Source: Argentina anserina (Eukaryota > Streptophyta > Magnoliopsida > Rosales > Rosaceae). From it: 64,000 bases of DNA. The stretch spans positions 34,704,093 through 34,768,092 of the forward strand of contig NC_065874.1 in the NCBI RefSeq assembly GCF_933775445.1, in the 5' to 3' direction. The notes under the pieces were generated by a model. It did no database searches, was not told the origin of the DNA, and was given only the letters and a program-made list of their open reading frames with translations. Below are positions 24,573 to 36,600 of the stretch, in pieces. The number at the start of each line of letters is the position of its first letter. Position 1 is the first letter of the stretch. The position numbers and the translations under genes were made by a program.

Positions 24573-25864
24573 TTTTCTCGTACCACCTACCGACCGACCC
24601 TCTGTCGGTATCGCAAATCGGATACCATATCTCGGTCGGTTACAGAAGTGCACAAGTGCGGTGGTTGATTGAGAACTCTATGCTTTGGTCGGCGTGCCTC
24701 TAATGAGATGGGAAGAGCCGAAGGCAGAGAAGGAGGTGAGGCAAAGAGAGACCTCCCTGTTCAGATCTGTAATTTTCGATCTAGCGGAGAAGGAAGAAGA
24801 TAAAAGAACAAGGAAATTGAAACAGAAAATGGAGGAGGGACGATCTAATTAAAGGGCAGTGTGTGGGTTTAGAATTTTTCAGTTTTGTTAGAGGTCTGAG
24901 GTTCGAATCTCGTCTTCTGCAAAGGTTTGGCATATTTTGCAATTTATAATATTTACAAGAATTCGGTACGGTACAGTATTACCATTCGTCATACTATACG
25001 AAATCATGTAGCACTATCGTACCCTATTGATTTGGTTGTGTCGAACTAACCGGAACCTCCGGTTACCGATACGTGTTGGTTCGGTTGGTAAGTAATTGGT
25101 TGAGAGACATGCGTTATGTGTTAAGAATGTTGTATTTTGGGGAAGCAGAGGTAGAGACTCTAGTATTTTAGTTGAATACACTTCTAAATTTTCTCAGGTT
25201 TTTGGTTAGTCCATTTTAATGTCGACTCTATCGTCTTCTATGTAGGCCTTCAAGACAAATAGACAATATTGTTTATTTGCAGAGTGAAATTTGTGCATTG
25301 TTTGTGTGAACGAGCCACACTCACTTCTTAACTTGTCATGTCTCCGTGGAGAAAAGTTCATTAATTTTTTTTTAATTTTTTTTTCTTTAGCCTTTTTAAT
25401 TATATTTTCCTGTTTTTCATATGAGAGTGACTATTGCCACCTTATGAACCACTTTGTTCACTCATGAACCATTTTTTAATTATATTACCCTTTTTCATAC
25501 TATTTTCTTTGAATTCATCTAAATATGGTGAACGTCATAACACATTGATGTCAAACTAAACCTTATTCAATCCTTTCAATCTTTTTCGTAGAAATAAATC
25601 CCATAGATCATCTAAAAATCAAATGGGTTACAATTCAAATTTCATGGATTGCATGAAGCGGATTCTAAGGCAATTAAATTGAAAATCATAGTGAAGAGAA
25701 AACAGACAATACCCAAATATATATGTTTCAGTTCCAAATCCTAAATCATGAACGAAGAACACATGAAATAAAATCGTAATTACCTTTATTTTAAGTAGGT
25801 GTTTCTCTACTCCATCAAGCGTGTTAGCATAACATGAAAACCATGGAATGTTCAGCAATTGCAG
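24573..25864. other. VPS52 upstream region with low-complexity and duplicated non-coding sequence
   Basis: No gene recognised. It starts with the VPS52 5' UTR (cggtcggt-rich around 24600-24650). A short GGTACGGTAC/CCGGTTACCG low-complexity patch lies at about 24960-25085. From about 25095 to 25420 the sequence resembles 32515-32770 downstream of PTC52-B (shared tgttgtattttggggaagca), with many differences. The remainder is AT-rich. Confidence 0.55.
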
Positions 25865-26234
<370 letters not shown>

Positions 26235-26348
26235 TGATCATCATTTTGATATGTCTTTCTTGGATATGCTTAATTTCTTTGATTTCATTTGTTAAGGGCG
26301 CGATGAATGTTTGTTTTGTATAAATGAATTTGTAGTGTCGGCACCCAT

Positions 26349-26570
26349 TCACATCCTTTTCGGCCACCGATCATCCTTCCATCCTGTTAATAATATTTTG
26401 ATGTCTTCCTCATCAAAGTCATAGGGGGCATATGAGTCATAGTTTTCCATTTCGTCGGATTCAAGATCTGAATCGAAAATAGGAGTTTTCCATTCCTTTT
26501 CTATCTCTTCTAGCCATGTAGTGGTGGCTAGTGTGCAGTCAACTTCCTTTCTCTTTAAAGCTGTACGCAT
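26349..26570 (-). other. Orphan acidic ORF (73 codons), unrecognised
   Basis: An open frame lying between the DPM1 relics and the duplicated block. It has an acidic stretch (SDLESDEMENYDSYAPYDFDEEDI) followed by a WKDDRWPKRM tail. I do not recognise the family. Composition is less random than most short frames here, so it might be a scrap of a coding exon, but there is no splice or homology support. Confidence 0.25.
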
Positions 26571-26638
26571 TTCTTTAGTGGAGGATGATTATAACAAGTA
26601 ACCATTATCTTTTCTCCACTTGCTTGATGATTACAATT

Positions 26639-26806
26639 TACAAGGAGTTGTGGAGTAATACAAGCGAGTGGTACAATGAGACTACAGCTCTGAATAATGG
26701 ACATCCAGTTGAGTTTGATGGGTACATGAGGGTGGAAGTGGATACTGAGGTTCTTTACAGGGCAACGACTCGAGTGGAAACATTCTATAATTTGACAAAA
26801 GAATGA
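26639..26806 (+). pseudogene. 3' fragment of the O-fucosyltransferase-like gene
   Basis: Encodes KELWSNTSEWYNETTALNNGHPVEFDGYMR...YNLTKE, the C-terminal part of the gene at 6898-8547, with a few substitutions (for example A to V, K to T). An 8-base insertion after acaaaag makes a premature stop, so the original C-terminus (DCKDGVFTC) is lost. No promoter or 5' coding part is present. Confidence 0.92.
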
Positions 26807-27318
26807 AAGATTGCAAGGATGGATTCTTTACATGCTGACCAGGTCTTTTTTTCCCGCATGGTTTGATTCACTTTTGAAATGATGCTATTCAGTTCATGTC
26901 AGGCTTATGGTTGTTTTAGCTTCTTGCTTCATTATATTGTTGGTTGGCCATTCCAGTTGGTCACAGTAAGCCTATATGCTGTACTATATAGATTCAACTC
27001 ATTTTGAGTCACTTACACAGTTACACATCAATATTAATTCTTACAACTTACTATTCTGTTTGTGCAATGCTCACATCTGTTTCACAGGTGCACGAGATAA
27101 GCATATTATGATTTAAAAGTGAGCCTGAGGTCCTTTAGCATTCCCTGATACCTGGAATCCACAGAAAATTAGTTGCTTGGATGACACTTCTAGAAATTTT
27201 ACACTCCAGATAAGCCAAAGATAGCTTCATCGTGCTCTGCTTCTCCTTAACACGTGCCACGGCACTTTATTAAAGTCATCGTTTTAACCAGTCTTATTAT
27301 AGCACATCCTTATGACAA

Positions 27319-27440
27319 TACCGAATCAGACGGTGGATAGAGTGTGTCTTGAAATGCATGTGGGGTCTGTGGGGCGTATAGACGGTGGATTAAGGACGTT
27401 GCACGCATACAACGCTGCACCATAGAATTTTTCATGACAA
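27319..27440. mobile_element. 122-bp insertion flanked by ATGACAA direct repeats
   Basis: Present in the right copy of the duplication and absent from the left copy (around 9020, cgacagaatgacg). The segment is bounded by atgacaa at 27312-27318 and 27434-27440. This is the pattern of a small non-autonomous transposon insertion with a 7-bp target duplication. I see no clear inverted termini, so the class is open. Confidence 0.6.
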
Positions 27441-28125
27441 AATGACGCCCTCCGGATCCAAATGATGTCCAAACTTTTTTTGAACAGATTCAGCATCTAC
27501 TCTGTCCTGCCCATGGCATTTGCTAATCCTATGTGAAGATTAGTTTTAATGTAGATGGTTTCCAACAGATTCGCTTGCGGTGTTATAATCTTTCGTGTTG
27601 TAGTTCTTAACATAGCACATACATGTTAAAAACTTGACAAAATGTCTCATTCAAGCACAAAACTAGGGTGAGACTGGTTTGTGTAATTCAAGAAGAAGTT
27701 CAGTGTTAGACAAGAAACAATGACATTAGAAATTTCAACATCAATCCAAAATACTAAAGTTTAAATGGAGTTTTGCACTTAAAATCATAATTGCACTCAA
27801 AGAACTTCTCATCAATATGAAGTAGACCACCTAACTTCCACTAAGTTGAAAATAATAGCTTGCCTAGTAGAGTCAAGGTTGCTACCTAACTTGCACTGAG
27901 TTGAAAACAACAGCTTGTTTAATTTCTTGTCAAGGTTGTTAAGCAGCTGTCCCTGATCTCAGTTTGATTTTCTGTCCCTCATCTCATTGTCTCATAGAGA
28001 CTGTTTGAAACTTTGAATACTGGGATATGTACTGGCACTGAAAATGCTGTTATTGGTGGGTGAGGACGTAGGGTAAATGGATAATGCATGCATGGTGCTG
28101 ATATTGGTGGAGTGCTGCTGTAATG

Positions 28126-29361
28126 AGGGAAATGATTTGCTTCATTCTCGTATTTAATACTACTCTCACTCTAATATAGCCCATCAAAGTTTTAATAGTT
28201 CATCATCTGATCAGGCCTGTAGAAAATCATCTTGAACACTAGAGTCGTCAATCATCAAAAAGTTTATATGGATTCTTCTTGGGTGTTTGCAGTAGGTTTG
28301 AGGGTATCATCCAAGGTATACTTCCGTAGTTTCATTTGGTGTAAGAAAGAAACTACATATTCTGTATGGATTAATACCTCACTGTTGATCTGGAGTTATG
28401 CGACTTGTGTCAAGTATTTATTGTAGTTGATCAAAAAGACAAAGAAAATTGTGTTTATCGTGGTGTTTCAGGATGAAAATTGTGTATTATTGAATGATAT
28501 GAGGGCATATATATATATAAAAGCATTACATCACTTGAATCCCACATGATTCGGAGTCTTAATCTATTACAGAGATGCGAATCTATCTCTAATTGGAAAC
28601 CAATAAGACTAAGACACACACAAAGGTAGAATAATAATTCTCCTGAAATAAATACAACATTTTCCTAACTTGAAAATAATAGCTTGTCTAATATCTTGTC
28701 AACTTTGCTACCAAACTTCCACTATCTTGAAAGTAATAGGCTTGTCTATATTTGTCAGGTTGCTGAACTGTTGTCCACTTGTCCCCGATCTCATTTTCAG
28801 ATTGCCTCACAGGATGGGGATACTAGCACTGAAAATGCTGTCATTGTTGCATGAATGAGTAATGCATGCATGGTGCTGATATTGGTGGAATGCTGTTATA
28901 ATGAGGAAATCTGTATAGGTGCACTGAAAATGATTGGGCTTCATTCTCTCTCTAAAATTGCTGTTAAAATGGGGAAATCTTAATAACACTTGATCAGGCT
29001 TGGAGAAAGTTTAAGGGTTCTTTCGTTGGGTTTTTGCAGTAGAGTTTCAGGATATCATCCAAGGTTTATCTCTTTAATCTAAGCGATTGTCTTAGTTGAT
29101 CGAAGTACAAGTAACACGTTTCCTCTTAAATTTGCAGGGATTGTTGATAATTCATGAGATAAGAAGTTTCAAGTTGCGAAAAAGGAAGAAGTACAAAATC
29201 AGGTTCTATAGTTATTTGCTTGAGTAGTTGAATACATACTGCGATAATTATTAGAGCCTGAAGTTTCTCCGACTCAATTGTGATCCAAGATTAACACTCT
29301 GAGTTCAAGTTGTTACTTTTGATTCGCTCATGTCTGTTGTGGAGCTCTAGAGGTGGCAGCC
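28126..29361. other. PTC52-B upstream region with internal partial repeat and LTR-like patch
   Basis: No gene. The stretch 28668-28905 is a diverged repeat of about 27845-28130 (shared gcatgcatggtgctgatatt and ctgaaaatgctgt). The zone between, about 28450-28650, reads like a piece of a Copia-type LTR (atgagggcatatatatat followed by aagactaagacacaca), but no termini or target duplication were found. The final 80 bases include the PTC52-B leader. Confidence 0.5.
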
Positions 29362-32114
29362 ATGGAAACTCTGAGAATGACCTCTGTTCCATCACTACAT
29401 ATTCCAGCTAAATTTGATAAAACGCAATCCAAAAAACGCACTCTCTTGGGTTTTAAGCAAACACCACGTTCATCATTCTCATTACTTCAGAGACACAAAC
29501 CCACATTTAAGACATTCACCACCATCACATCTTCTATTACAACAGACACTGAAAACCCATCAGCACCACAAGTTAAAACTCAGACCCAAGATGAGAAATT
29601 TGACTGGTATGCCCATTGGTATCCATTAATGCCGGTTTGTGACCTTGACAAAAGGGTACCACATGCAAAGAAAGTTCTGGGTATTGATGTGGTGGTATGG
29701 TGGGACAGAAATAAGAGTGCATGGAAGGTGTTTGATGATGCATGTCCTCACAGGTTGGCTCCATTATCTGAAGGGAGGATTGATCAGTGGGGAAGGTTGC
29801 AGTGTGTTTATCATGGCTGGTGTTTTAATGGCGCAGGTGACTGCAAGTTCATCCCTCAAGCACCTAAGGATGGCCCTCCGGTAATTCAATCACAACATAC
29901 AGAAATTGCTGGTTATGCTAATTAAAAACTTCAATATACAAATTTCAAACGGCTTGCTTAATTCATATAGTTTTTCTATGTCTAAAACAGGACAACAACT
30001 GTAATGAACTTTAAAGAAAGAGTAGCTAAAAGATTTCATATAATACCATATTTTTGCATCATTATGATGACTTTAAGCATAAGAGCAATAGTTTATTTTA
30101 CGTTTTTCCTCTTGCGGAATTTTTTTTTTTACGGTAATCTTTACATTAATGCTTGAATAAATGATCCTTCAACCAAAAGGTCCAAAACTGCAGATTCACA
30201 CTTCCAAGAGAGCATGTGTAGGTGTTTATCCAAGTACCGTGCAGAATGGAATTGTGTGGTTCTGGCCAAGTGCTGATCCTGAATACAAAGATATTCTTAC
30301 AGAGAAACAACCTCCCTATATACCAGAACTGGATGATCGATCGTATACTTGCTTGATGGGAAATAGAGAGATCCCTTATGGGTAAGTAAAGTTTTTATTT
30401 TATTTTATATTCTATCAATTATACAATCATGTTATACAAAGGGAAATGCCTCTAGCCACATGAAGTACTTGTTCTCATTCAACAACAGAAAAAGGCTGCT
30501 TGTCACATAGAAAATAAAAGTTTGTATTTTCTGGTATAATTTGTTGCGCAAGTGTCTAATTGAAACTTTGCTTGATTTTTTATTTTTTTTGCTCATCCAG
30601 GTACGAGGTCTTGATTGAAAATCTTATGGATCCTGCCCATCTTCCATATGCACATTATGGAATAATGCAAACTCCACAACCAAAAGGTAGATAATTATAT
30701 CTGAATCATATGTATTGCATGATATTACGTTAGTCCCTTATGTAGGATGTCTACATAACTCACTAAATCTTTCCTTCACAGAGAAGTCTGACAGAGAAGG
30801 GGGCAGACCATTGGACTTTTATATTTCTAAATTAGACATAAATGGTTTCATCGCAGAGCAGAATCCAGGTCAGAGTAAATTTGTGCCACCATGTGTGTTT
30901 TATGTCTCACTGTTTGATCCAATTGACGATAGTAATGGGGCTCCATCCTCACCTGGAACTGAAAAGGTGCTACATGATGTTGATTAAATTATCTAGATAA
31001 AGCTGATTCCACCAGCTAGACTTTCTCTTATTATTGCTCATATCCTTTATCTCTGCATGTGTTTTCTTCTTTTCTATAATGTATATATGGCCTTCTTCAT
31101 TTTGTAGGTCTCATCTGCTCAAAACGGCCACAAAAGAGCTCTATTGGTTTTTGTATGTGTTCCAGTTAGTCCAGGTAATAGCAGATTGATATCGACCTTC
31201 CCAACAAACTTTGGTGCTTGGATTAAGATTGTTCCCCGATGGATATATCACATTGGACAAAACCTGGTTGTGGACTCGGATTTATTTTTACTTCATCTAG
31301 AGGTGACTCCTTACTTTTTGTATTATGTTTATGGATTATGTCAGTTATGTGTGCAGCTATAATGAAAGTTGCATCTTTTTACATGCTCTCGGGTTCTTAT
31401 TGTACAGGAACGTAGGATACTGGATGCTGGTCTTAAGCAGTGGCAGAAAGCCTGTTTTGTGCCAACAAAGTCAGATGCTGTTGTCATCGGTTTCCGGAAG
31501 TGGCTAAACAAATATGGTGGTGGTCAGGTAGATTGGAGAGGCAAGTTCACTGGGGCTCTTCCCCCAACTCCTCCTAAAGAACAATTGTTGGACAGGTACC
31601 TTTCATGCAACACCAAAGCTCCATCAAACTTCAGTTCAGAAAATTGGTGCCATTTTATCTGTATATTTTTGAGACAGCAAAATAGACCGTCCCGCAAGTC
31701 TTGGGAATGCTCTTTATACCTCTATTACAATACAAGCATTAATTTGTCTTACACTCTTATCTGGTTGTCACTGTTGTGATCGTTAGAACTAAGGTTGCAT
31801 AATATTGCACGTCTTTTGATATACTCACCAAGGAGATTTTGTACTACGTTTTCAGGTACTGGTCTCATGTGGTGAACTGCAGCAGCTGTAATGCTGCCCA
31901 CAAAGCTCTAGGCGTGCTTGAAGTCGTATTGCAGGTTGGCTCGTTTTCTTTACTTGGAATTGTTGCTGCAATCAAGCAAGGAGTCCTATCATCAATGGTT
32001 GTCAGAACTGCTCTAGTTGCAACAGCTCTACTATGCTTTGCAGGATCAAAATGGTTGGCTCATTTTATCTACAAAAATTTTCACTTTCATGACTACAACC
32101 ACGCCCTTGTGTGA
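29362..32114 (+). CDS. PTC52: PTC52-like Rieske oxygenase, copy B (7 exons, 539 aa)
   Basis: Exons 29362-29880, 30194-30381, 30601-30686, 30782-30966, 31108-31302, 31408-31595, 31856-32114 join into 540 codons. Same plan as copy A: transit peptide, Rieske site (C128, H130, C148, H151), DPAHLPYAH iron site, CSSC motif, hydrophobic tail. Exon phases are identical to copy A. I chose the ATG at 29362, which aligns with the start of copy A; an in-frame GTG at 29353 is not needed. Differences lie mainly in the transit peptide (10 extra residues before FDWY) and in the exon 4 loop (DPIDDSNG retained). Predicted product acts at the chloroplast inner envelope on protochlorophyllide. The gene sits at the right end of the duplicated block; its truncated sister is at 9706-11068. 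Confidence 0.93.
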
Positions 32115-33784
32115 GATTGATTCTCTGGCTAACCTCTTAGCATAAGAAAACCTTCCATACAAGGTGCAATGTAATAAGAAAACAATATACTGAACGCATG
32201 TAACCAAACTTTGTTGATGACAAGTATTTGGTTATAAGAGAATGATCATGTATGAATGTGGAATTTAGTCTCTGAAATGGTCTTTAAGGATTATGTTATA
32301 TTGTTATATATTCGTTCTAATTCATGAAATTGCAAGTCCCATTTGATTTACTTGTATGCATATCAGATTGTCGAAGGTCTGGTGTACATTGAGTCGAGGC
32401 ATAGTCGTCATTGCTTCCGCATGGTGAGATCTGTCGGTTCTTTACCTTTCTATGTCGTATTCATTTTCGATTTTTATTTTAGGTTGCTCTAATTACCTAT
32501 GAGTTCATAAGTTTAGTTGAGACATGCGTTGTGTTAAGGATGTTGTATTTTGGGGAAGCAGAGGTTGAGACTGGTATTTTAGTTTAGTCGTGTATTCAAT
32601 TTTCTCAGGTTTTTTGCTATTTTTTAATGGGAGTGTTAAGCTCACACTCACATCGCTTGTGAATGAGCCACACCGACTTCTCAGCTTACCATGTCTCGGA
32701 GGATCAAAGTTTATTAAATCTGTTTTTTCAATTTCCTTCTTAGCCTTTTTAATTCTATTTCCTGGTTTCCATATTTATATTTGTTTAATCTTCTGGGTTT
32801 CTTCTCAATCTTTAGGTAATGTAAGGGTGTGCAGAATGTAAAAAAGGAGAGTGAAAATTTCACTCCCATTATTTGTTTTTGGTCTCTATAGAATCAGACT
32901 AATAAATGCAAGTTTATTCTAAAAAAACAAAGAAGGAATAAATGCAAGTGTTCTAATAGGATCATAATCCATGGAACTAGGTAATGAAGGAAATTAAAGA
33001 AAATGCAAGCAATAAATTAGATAAACATGATATTTATTTCATTCCCTTCTTACAATGGAGGCTAAATGCCTTATATACTATATAGTTGTTCCTACTATCA
33101 ACCCTAGATGCCCATTAACATATGACTCGACCCGGTCCAATAACTAGTCCATTTAGGTAAATTAATACACAAGTCCAAGATAATATAGGGTTGTAGAATA
33201 ATGGTCCTAACATGTTCCGATGCCGATGTAGGTATTGAGATTATGATGAGAACCTTAATCACATTGATAACACTTATTTGACCCCGGACAGTGTTTTGGG
33301 GATTCTTATGACTGATAGTGAAAGGCAGGCCATGAAGTTTCCTGGAACTTGAAAGCATTAGAAAACGTCCCAAATAGGACAACTAATATGGGCAGATCTT
33401 TAATCCATCTTCATTTATCAAACTAAATAAGTTATTGACATTTTCAAAACGAGGATCAAAACAAAGAAAACAAGAAAGGGATTGTTGTGAATAGGCATGT
33501 TGTCTAGAGTTGAATACTTGCATACATGTTCATCTCCACACTAATAAACAAAAACACGTACCTTTCAACCCAAAACTCCATAGTCCATACCACCAAACCG
33601 CCCACCTTTAGTCCCCCTAATTTTTTCCGCGAAATTATTACATTCAAATCTAACGAGTCTGTTATGATTCGAACTCACAAGTCTCCCACGTGCAAATAAA
33701 AACTCGACTCACAAGTCTCCCACGTACAAATAAAAGACCATTACATTCAGATCTAACGAGTCTGTTGTGAGTCCAACTCACAAG
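32115..33784. other. PTC52-B downstream region, repeats and possible DPM1 exon relic
   Basis: Contains the duplicated 3' flank (to about 32345), a candidate exon relic (32367-32423), the 32515-32770 copy of the sequence at 25095-25420, and from about 33640 a small array of repeats around actcacaagtctcccacgta. No intact gene. Confidence 0.6.
32367..32423 (+). pseudogene. Candidate relic of a DPM1 terminal exon
   Basis: Bounded by a cag acceptor and an atg/gtgaga donor-like site. It reads IVEGLVYIESRHSRHCFRM. The first part resembles the end of plant DPMS1 (IVEYLKGLVYLL) with three residues missing; the rest diverges. Suggestive only because DPM1 relics occur at 25865-26228 and nearby non-coding sequence is shared between the two places. 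Confidence 0.3.
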
Positions 33785-36007
33785 TAGGGGTGTTAATCGG
33801 TGTGAATTGTTCGGTTTATAGGTGATACCGAACACCAAACCGTTCTATTTATTCGGTTTGGTTCGGTTTGGTTTTTCACTTTTTTTTTCAAAAACCAATT
33901 GTGTTCGGTTTGGTTTTTCTCTGGTTTATATCGGTTTTTCTTTCGGTTATTTTGTAAAGAAAATCGGAGTTTCTTTCCTTGTCTATCTACTTGATTCTTA
34001 ACGAAATAAAAAGAACATGCGAACAAATTTACAAAATTCTATTACAAGATATAGTTGATTCACAAATGCATACAATTGCAAAAAGCCACTAAACAACTTA
34101 TACCACATTAGTAGGCATGTTGTGGTTCCAATGTCTAAAATTCAAAATATTAAATTTTGACCGTCAGATGTGATCAGCATATTTAAATACGGATATGGTA
34201 AAAAATTCATCTAATTTTGATAAAATTTGGGTCTCGATCGATGTGGTCAACATTAACTTAATTTCATCTAATTAAGTGTGAATTCGTTCTTACCCCCTCC
34301 TTCTTCATTAGTTTTGGTGGATTCTTTCACACACACACTCTCATATATATGTGATGTAGCAGCTCGTGTAAAATTTTCAAAAATTTTACCTTCCAGGGAT
34401 ATGGCTACCCATAGGCCCATAGGAGATAATAAGCGTAAAAAGGGTTGACCGCCTCGATCAGGACACAAACGTTATCGAAAATATGTGATTTTTTTACCAT
34501 AACCATATTTCACAATATGTAACGCATCATGCGGACATATTTGCAAAATTCTATTTTATAATATATAGTTGCTTCACAAATGCATAGATTTGCAAAAAGC
34601 CACTAAACAAGTTATACCACATTAGTAGGCATGTTGTGGTTCCAATGTCTAAAATTCAAAATATTAAATTTTGACCGTCAGATGTGATCAGCATATTTAA
34701 ATAAGGATATGGTAAAAAATTCATCTAATGTTGATAATATTTGGGTCTCGATCGATGTGGTCAACATTAACTTAATTTCATCTAATTAAGTGAATTTGTT
34801 CTTACCCCCTCCTTCTTGACTAGTTTTGGTGGATTTTTTCATGCACACACTCTCACATATATGTGATGTAGCAGCTCGTGTAAAATTTTCAAAAATTTTA
34901 CGTTCCAGAGATATGGCTACCCATAGGGGATAATAAGCGTAAAAAGGGTTGACTGTCTCGATCGGGACACAAACATTATCGAAAAGATGTGATTTTTTTA
35001 CCATAACCATATTTCAGAATATGTAACGCATCATGCAGACATATTTGCAAAATTCTATTTATAATATATAGTTGCTTCACAAATGCATACATTTGCAAAA
35101 AGACCGCTAAACAAGTTATACCACATTAGTAGACATATTGTGGTTCCAATGTCTAAAATTCAAAATATTAAATTTTGACCGTCAGATGTGATCATCATAT
35201 TTAAATAAGGATATGGTAAAAAATTCATCTAATGTTGATAATATTGGGTCTCGATTGATGTGGTCAATATTAACTTAATTTCATATAATTAAGTGAATTT
35301 GTTCTTACCCCCTCCTTCTTGACTAGTTTTGGTGGGTTTTTTCATGCACACACTCTCACATATATGTGATGTAGCAGCTAGTGTAAAATTTTCAAAAATT
35401 TTACGTTCCAGGGATAAGGCTACCCATAGGTGATAATAAGCGTAAAAATGGTTGACCGCCTCGATCGGGACACAAACGTTATCGAAAATATGTGATTTTT
35501 TTACCATAACCATATTTCACTATACGTAACACATCATGCGGACAGATTTGCAAAATTCTATTTATAAGATATAGTTGCTTCACAACTGCATACATTTGCA
35601 AAAAGACCACTAAACAAGTTATACCACATTAGTAGACATGTTGTGGTTCCAATATCTAAAATTCAAATTATTAAATTTCGACCGTCGGATGTGATCAGCA
35701 TATATAAATACAGATATGGTAAAAAATTCACCGAATTTTGATAAAGTTTGGGTTTCGATCGATAACTTATTTAATTAAGTATATTAAAGATATCTATAAA
35801 TAATATAATTTCTTTATAATATATATATATATTCAGTTTTTCGGTTCGGTTTCGGTTTCTAAACATCTCAAACCAAATTCACACCAAATTTTTCGATTTG
35901 GTGCGGTTTTTTTACGGTTTGGTGCGGTTTTTTTTTCTTCGGTTTTTTTCGGTTATGGTTCGATTTTTTTTCGGTTTTCGGTTTTCGGTTTTCAATTAAC
36001 ACCCCTA
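33785..36007. mobile_element. hAT-type non-autonomous transposon, 2223 bp, 8-bp target duplication
   Basis: Left end taggggtgttaatcgg and right end ending aattaacacccctac are inverted termini (TAGGGGTGTTAAT). The target duplication CTCACAAG is exact on both sides (33777-33784 and 36008-36015). Subterminal zones consist of ttcggtttggtt-type repeats in opposite orientations at the two ends. The interior holds no transposase but a tandem array of about 505-bp units. TIR sequence, 8-bp duplication and subterminal repeats are diagnostic of the hAT superfamily; mobilisation would need an autonomous relative elsewhere. Confidence 0.93.
34015..35780. repeat. Tandem array of about 3.5 units of 503-514 bp inside the hAT element
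   Basis: The landmark ccacattagtag recurs with spacings of about 514, 504 and 503 bases (landmark bases near 34111, 34625, 35129 and 35632). Each complete unit also carries the motif gaccgtcagatgtgatca, an inverted repeat with arms gtaaaatttt, and ataagcgtaaaaa. The first and last units are incomplete or more diverged. On the minus strand units 2 and 3 carry similar 74-codon frames; in unit 1 the frame is shifted, so coding is doubtful. Confidence 0.9.
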
Positions 36008-36015
36008 CTCACAAG

Positions 36016-36600
36016 TCTCACACTTACAAATAAAAGCTCGACTCACAGGTCTCCTAGGTATAAATAAAAGACCGGTGCCGCTAAACTAAATGATGCTAGA
36101 CAGATCCTACACACTGACTATATAAAACAATTCACGCATTGAATTGAATGCTACGAACTAGATTCCCAATAGCAAATGAATAAGATGGGATAAAACCAGA
36201 AACAAAAATGTTGAGATAGATGGTTTTACAGTTTTAATTACTCCATATTCACCAGTTTCATGTTTGAGGAAGTTTTGATTTCCATACCAAAGGGTTCTGA
36301 AAGTGAGTCGTGAGCTGATTCAATGTTTGTGGTTGAAATTTCCAAACAAGAGTAGGTCTATTATATTGCCCCTCCCACCCACCCACCCACATTGAATCAA
36401 AGAAAATGGAAAACAGAAGAATCCTTTTTAGCCTTGATATGGAATTCTAATAGAATAATTTTCACATGTTGATCCATCATTTAGAATAACCTGATATATA
36501 GATCAGATCCAAGAAACATAGATTCAGATTCTCTGATCATTTCCTCCATTGATATAAAATTCAAAGAAGTAAATAAAATAAGAAAAAGATGTGTCTCTCA
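36016..36600. other. Intergenic: hAT right flank and CML 3' flank
   Basis: Begins with two more copies of the actcacaag-tctc repeat seen left of the hAT element, then AT-rich sequence. No gene seen; the end should hold the 3' UTR of the CML gene. Confidence 0.5.

Larger units (their letters stand above)
26639..28125 (+). repeat. Segmental duplication block, right copy
   Basis: Matches 8356-9705. It begins abruptly at tacaaggagttgtgg, in the middle of the fucosyltransferase-like coding region, and runs through the 3' UTR and flank. It continues beyond 28125 in unique sequence leading to PTC52-B. Similarity is visibly above 90 percent over most of its length. Confidence 0.9.

Noticed and set aside
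28450..28650. Solo LTR of a Copia element
   Set aside because: The text resembles Copia LTR ends, but no TG/CA termini with a 5-bp duplication could be placed; kept only as a remark.
29353..29361. GTG as start of PTC52-B
   Set aside because: The ATG at 29362 aligns with the start of copy A and is the normal eukaryotic start.
34015..35780. CRISPR-like array
   Set aside because: Units are about 505 bp with no short spacers, inside a plant hAT transposon.
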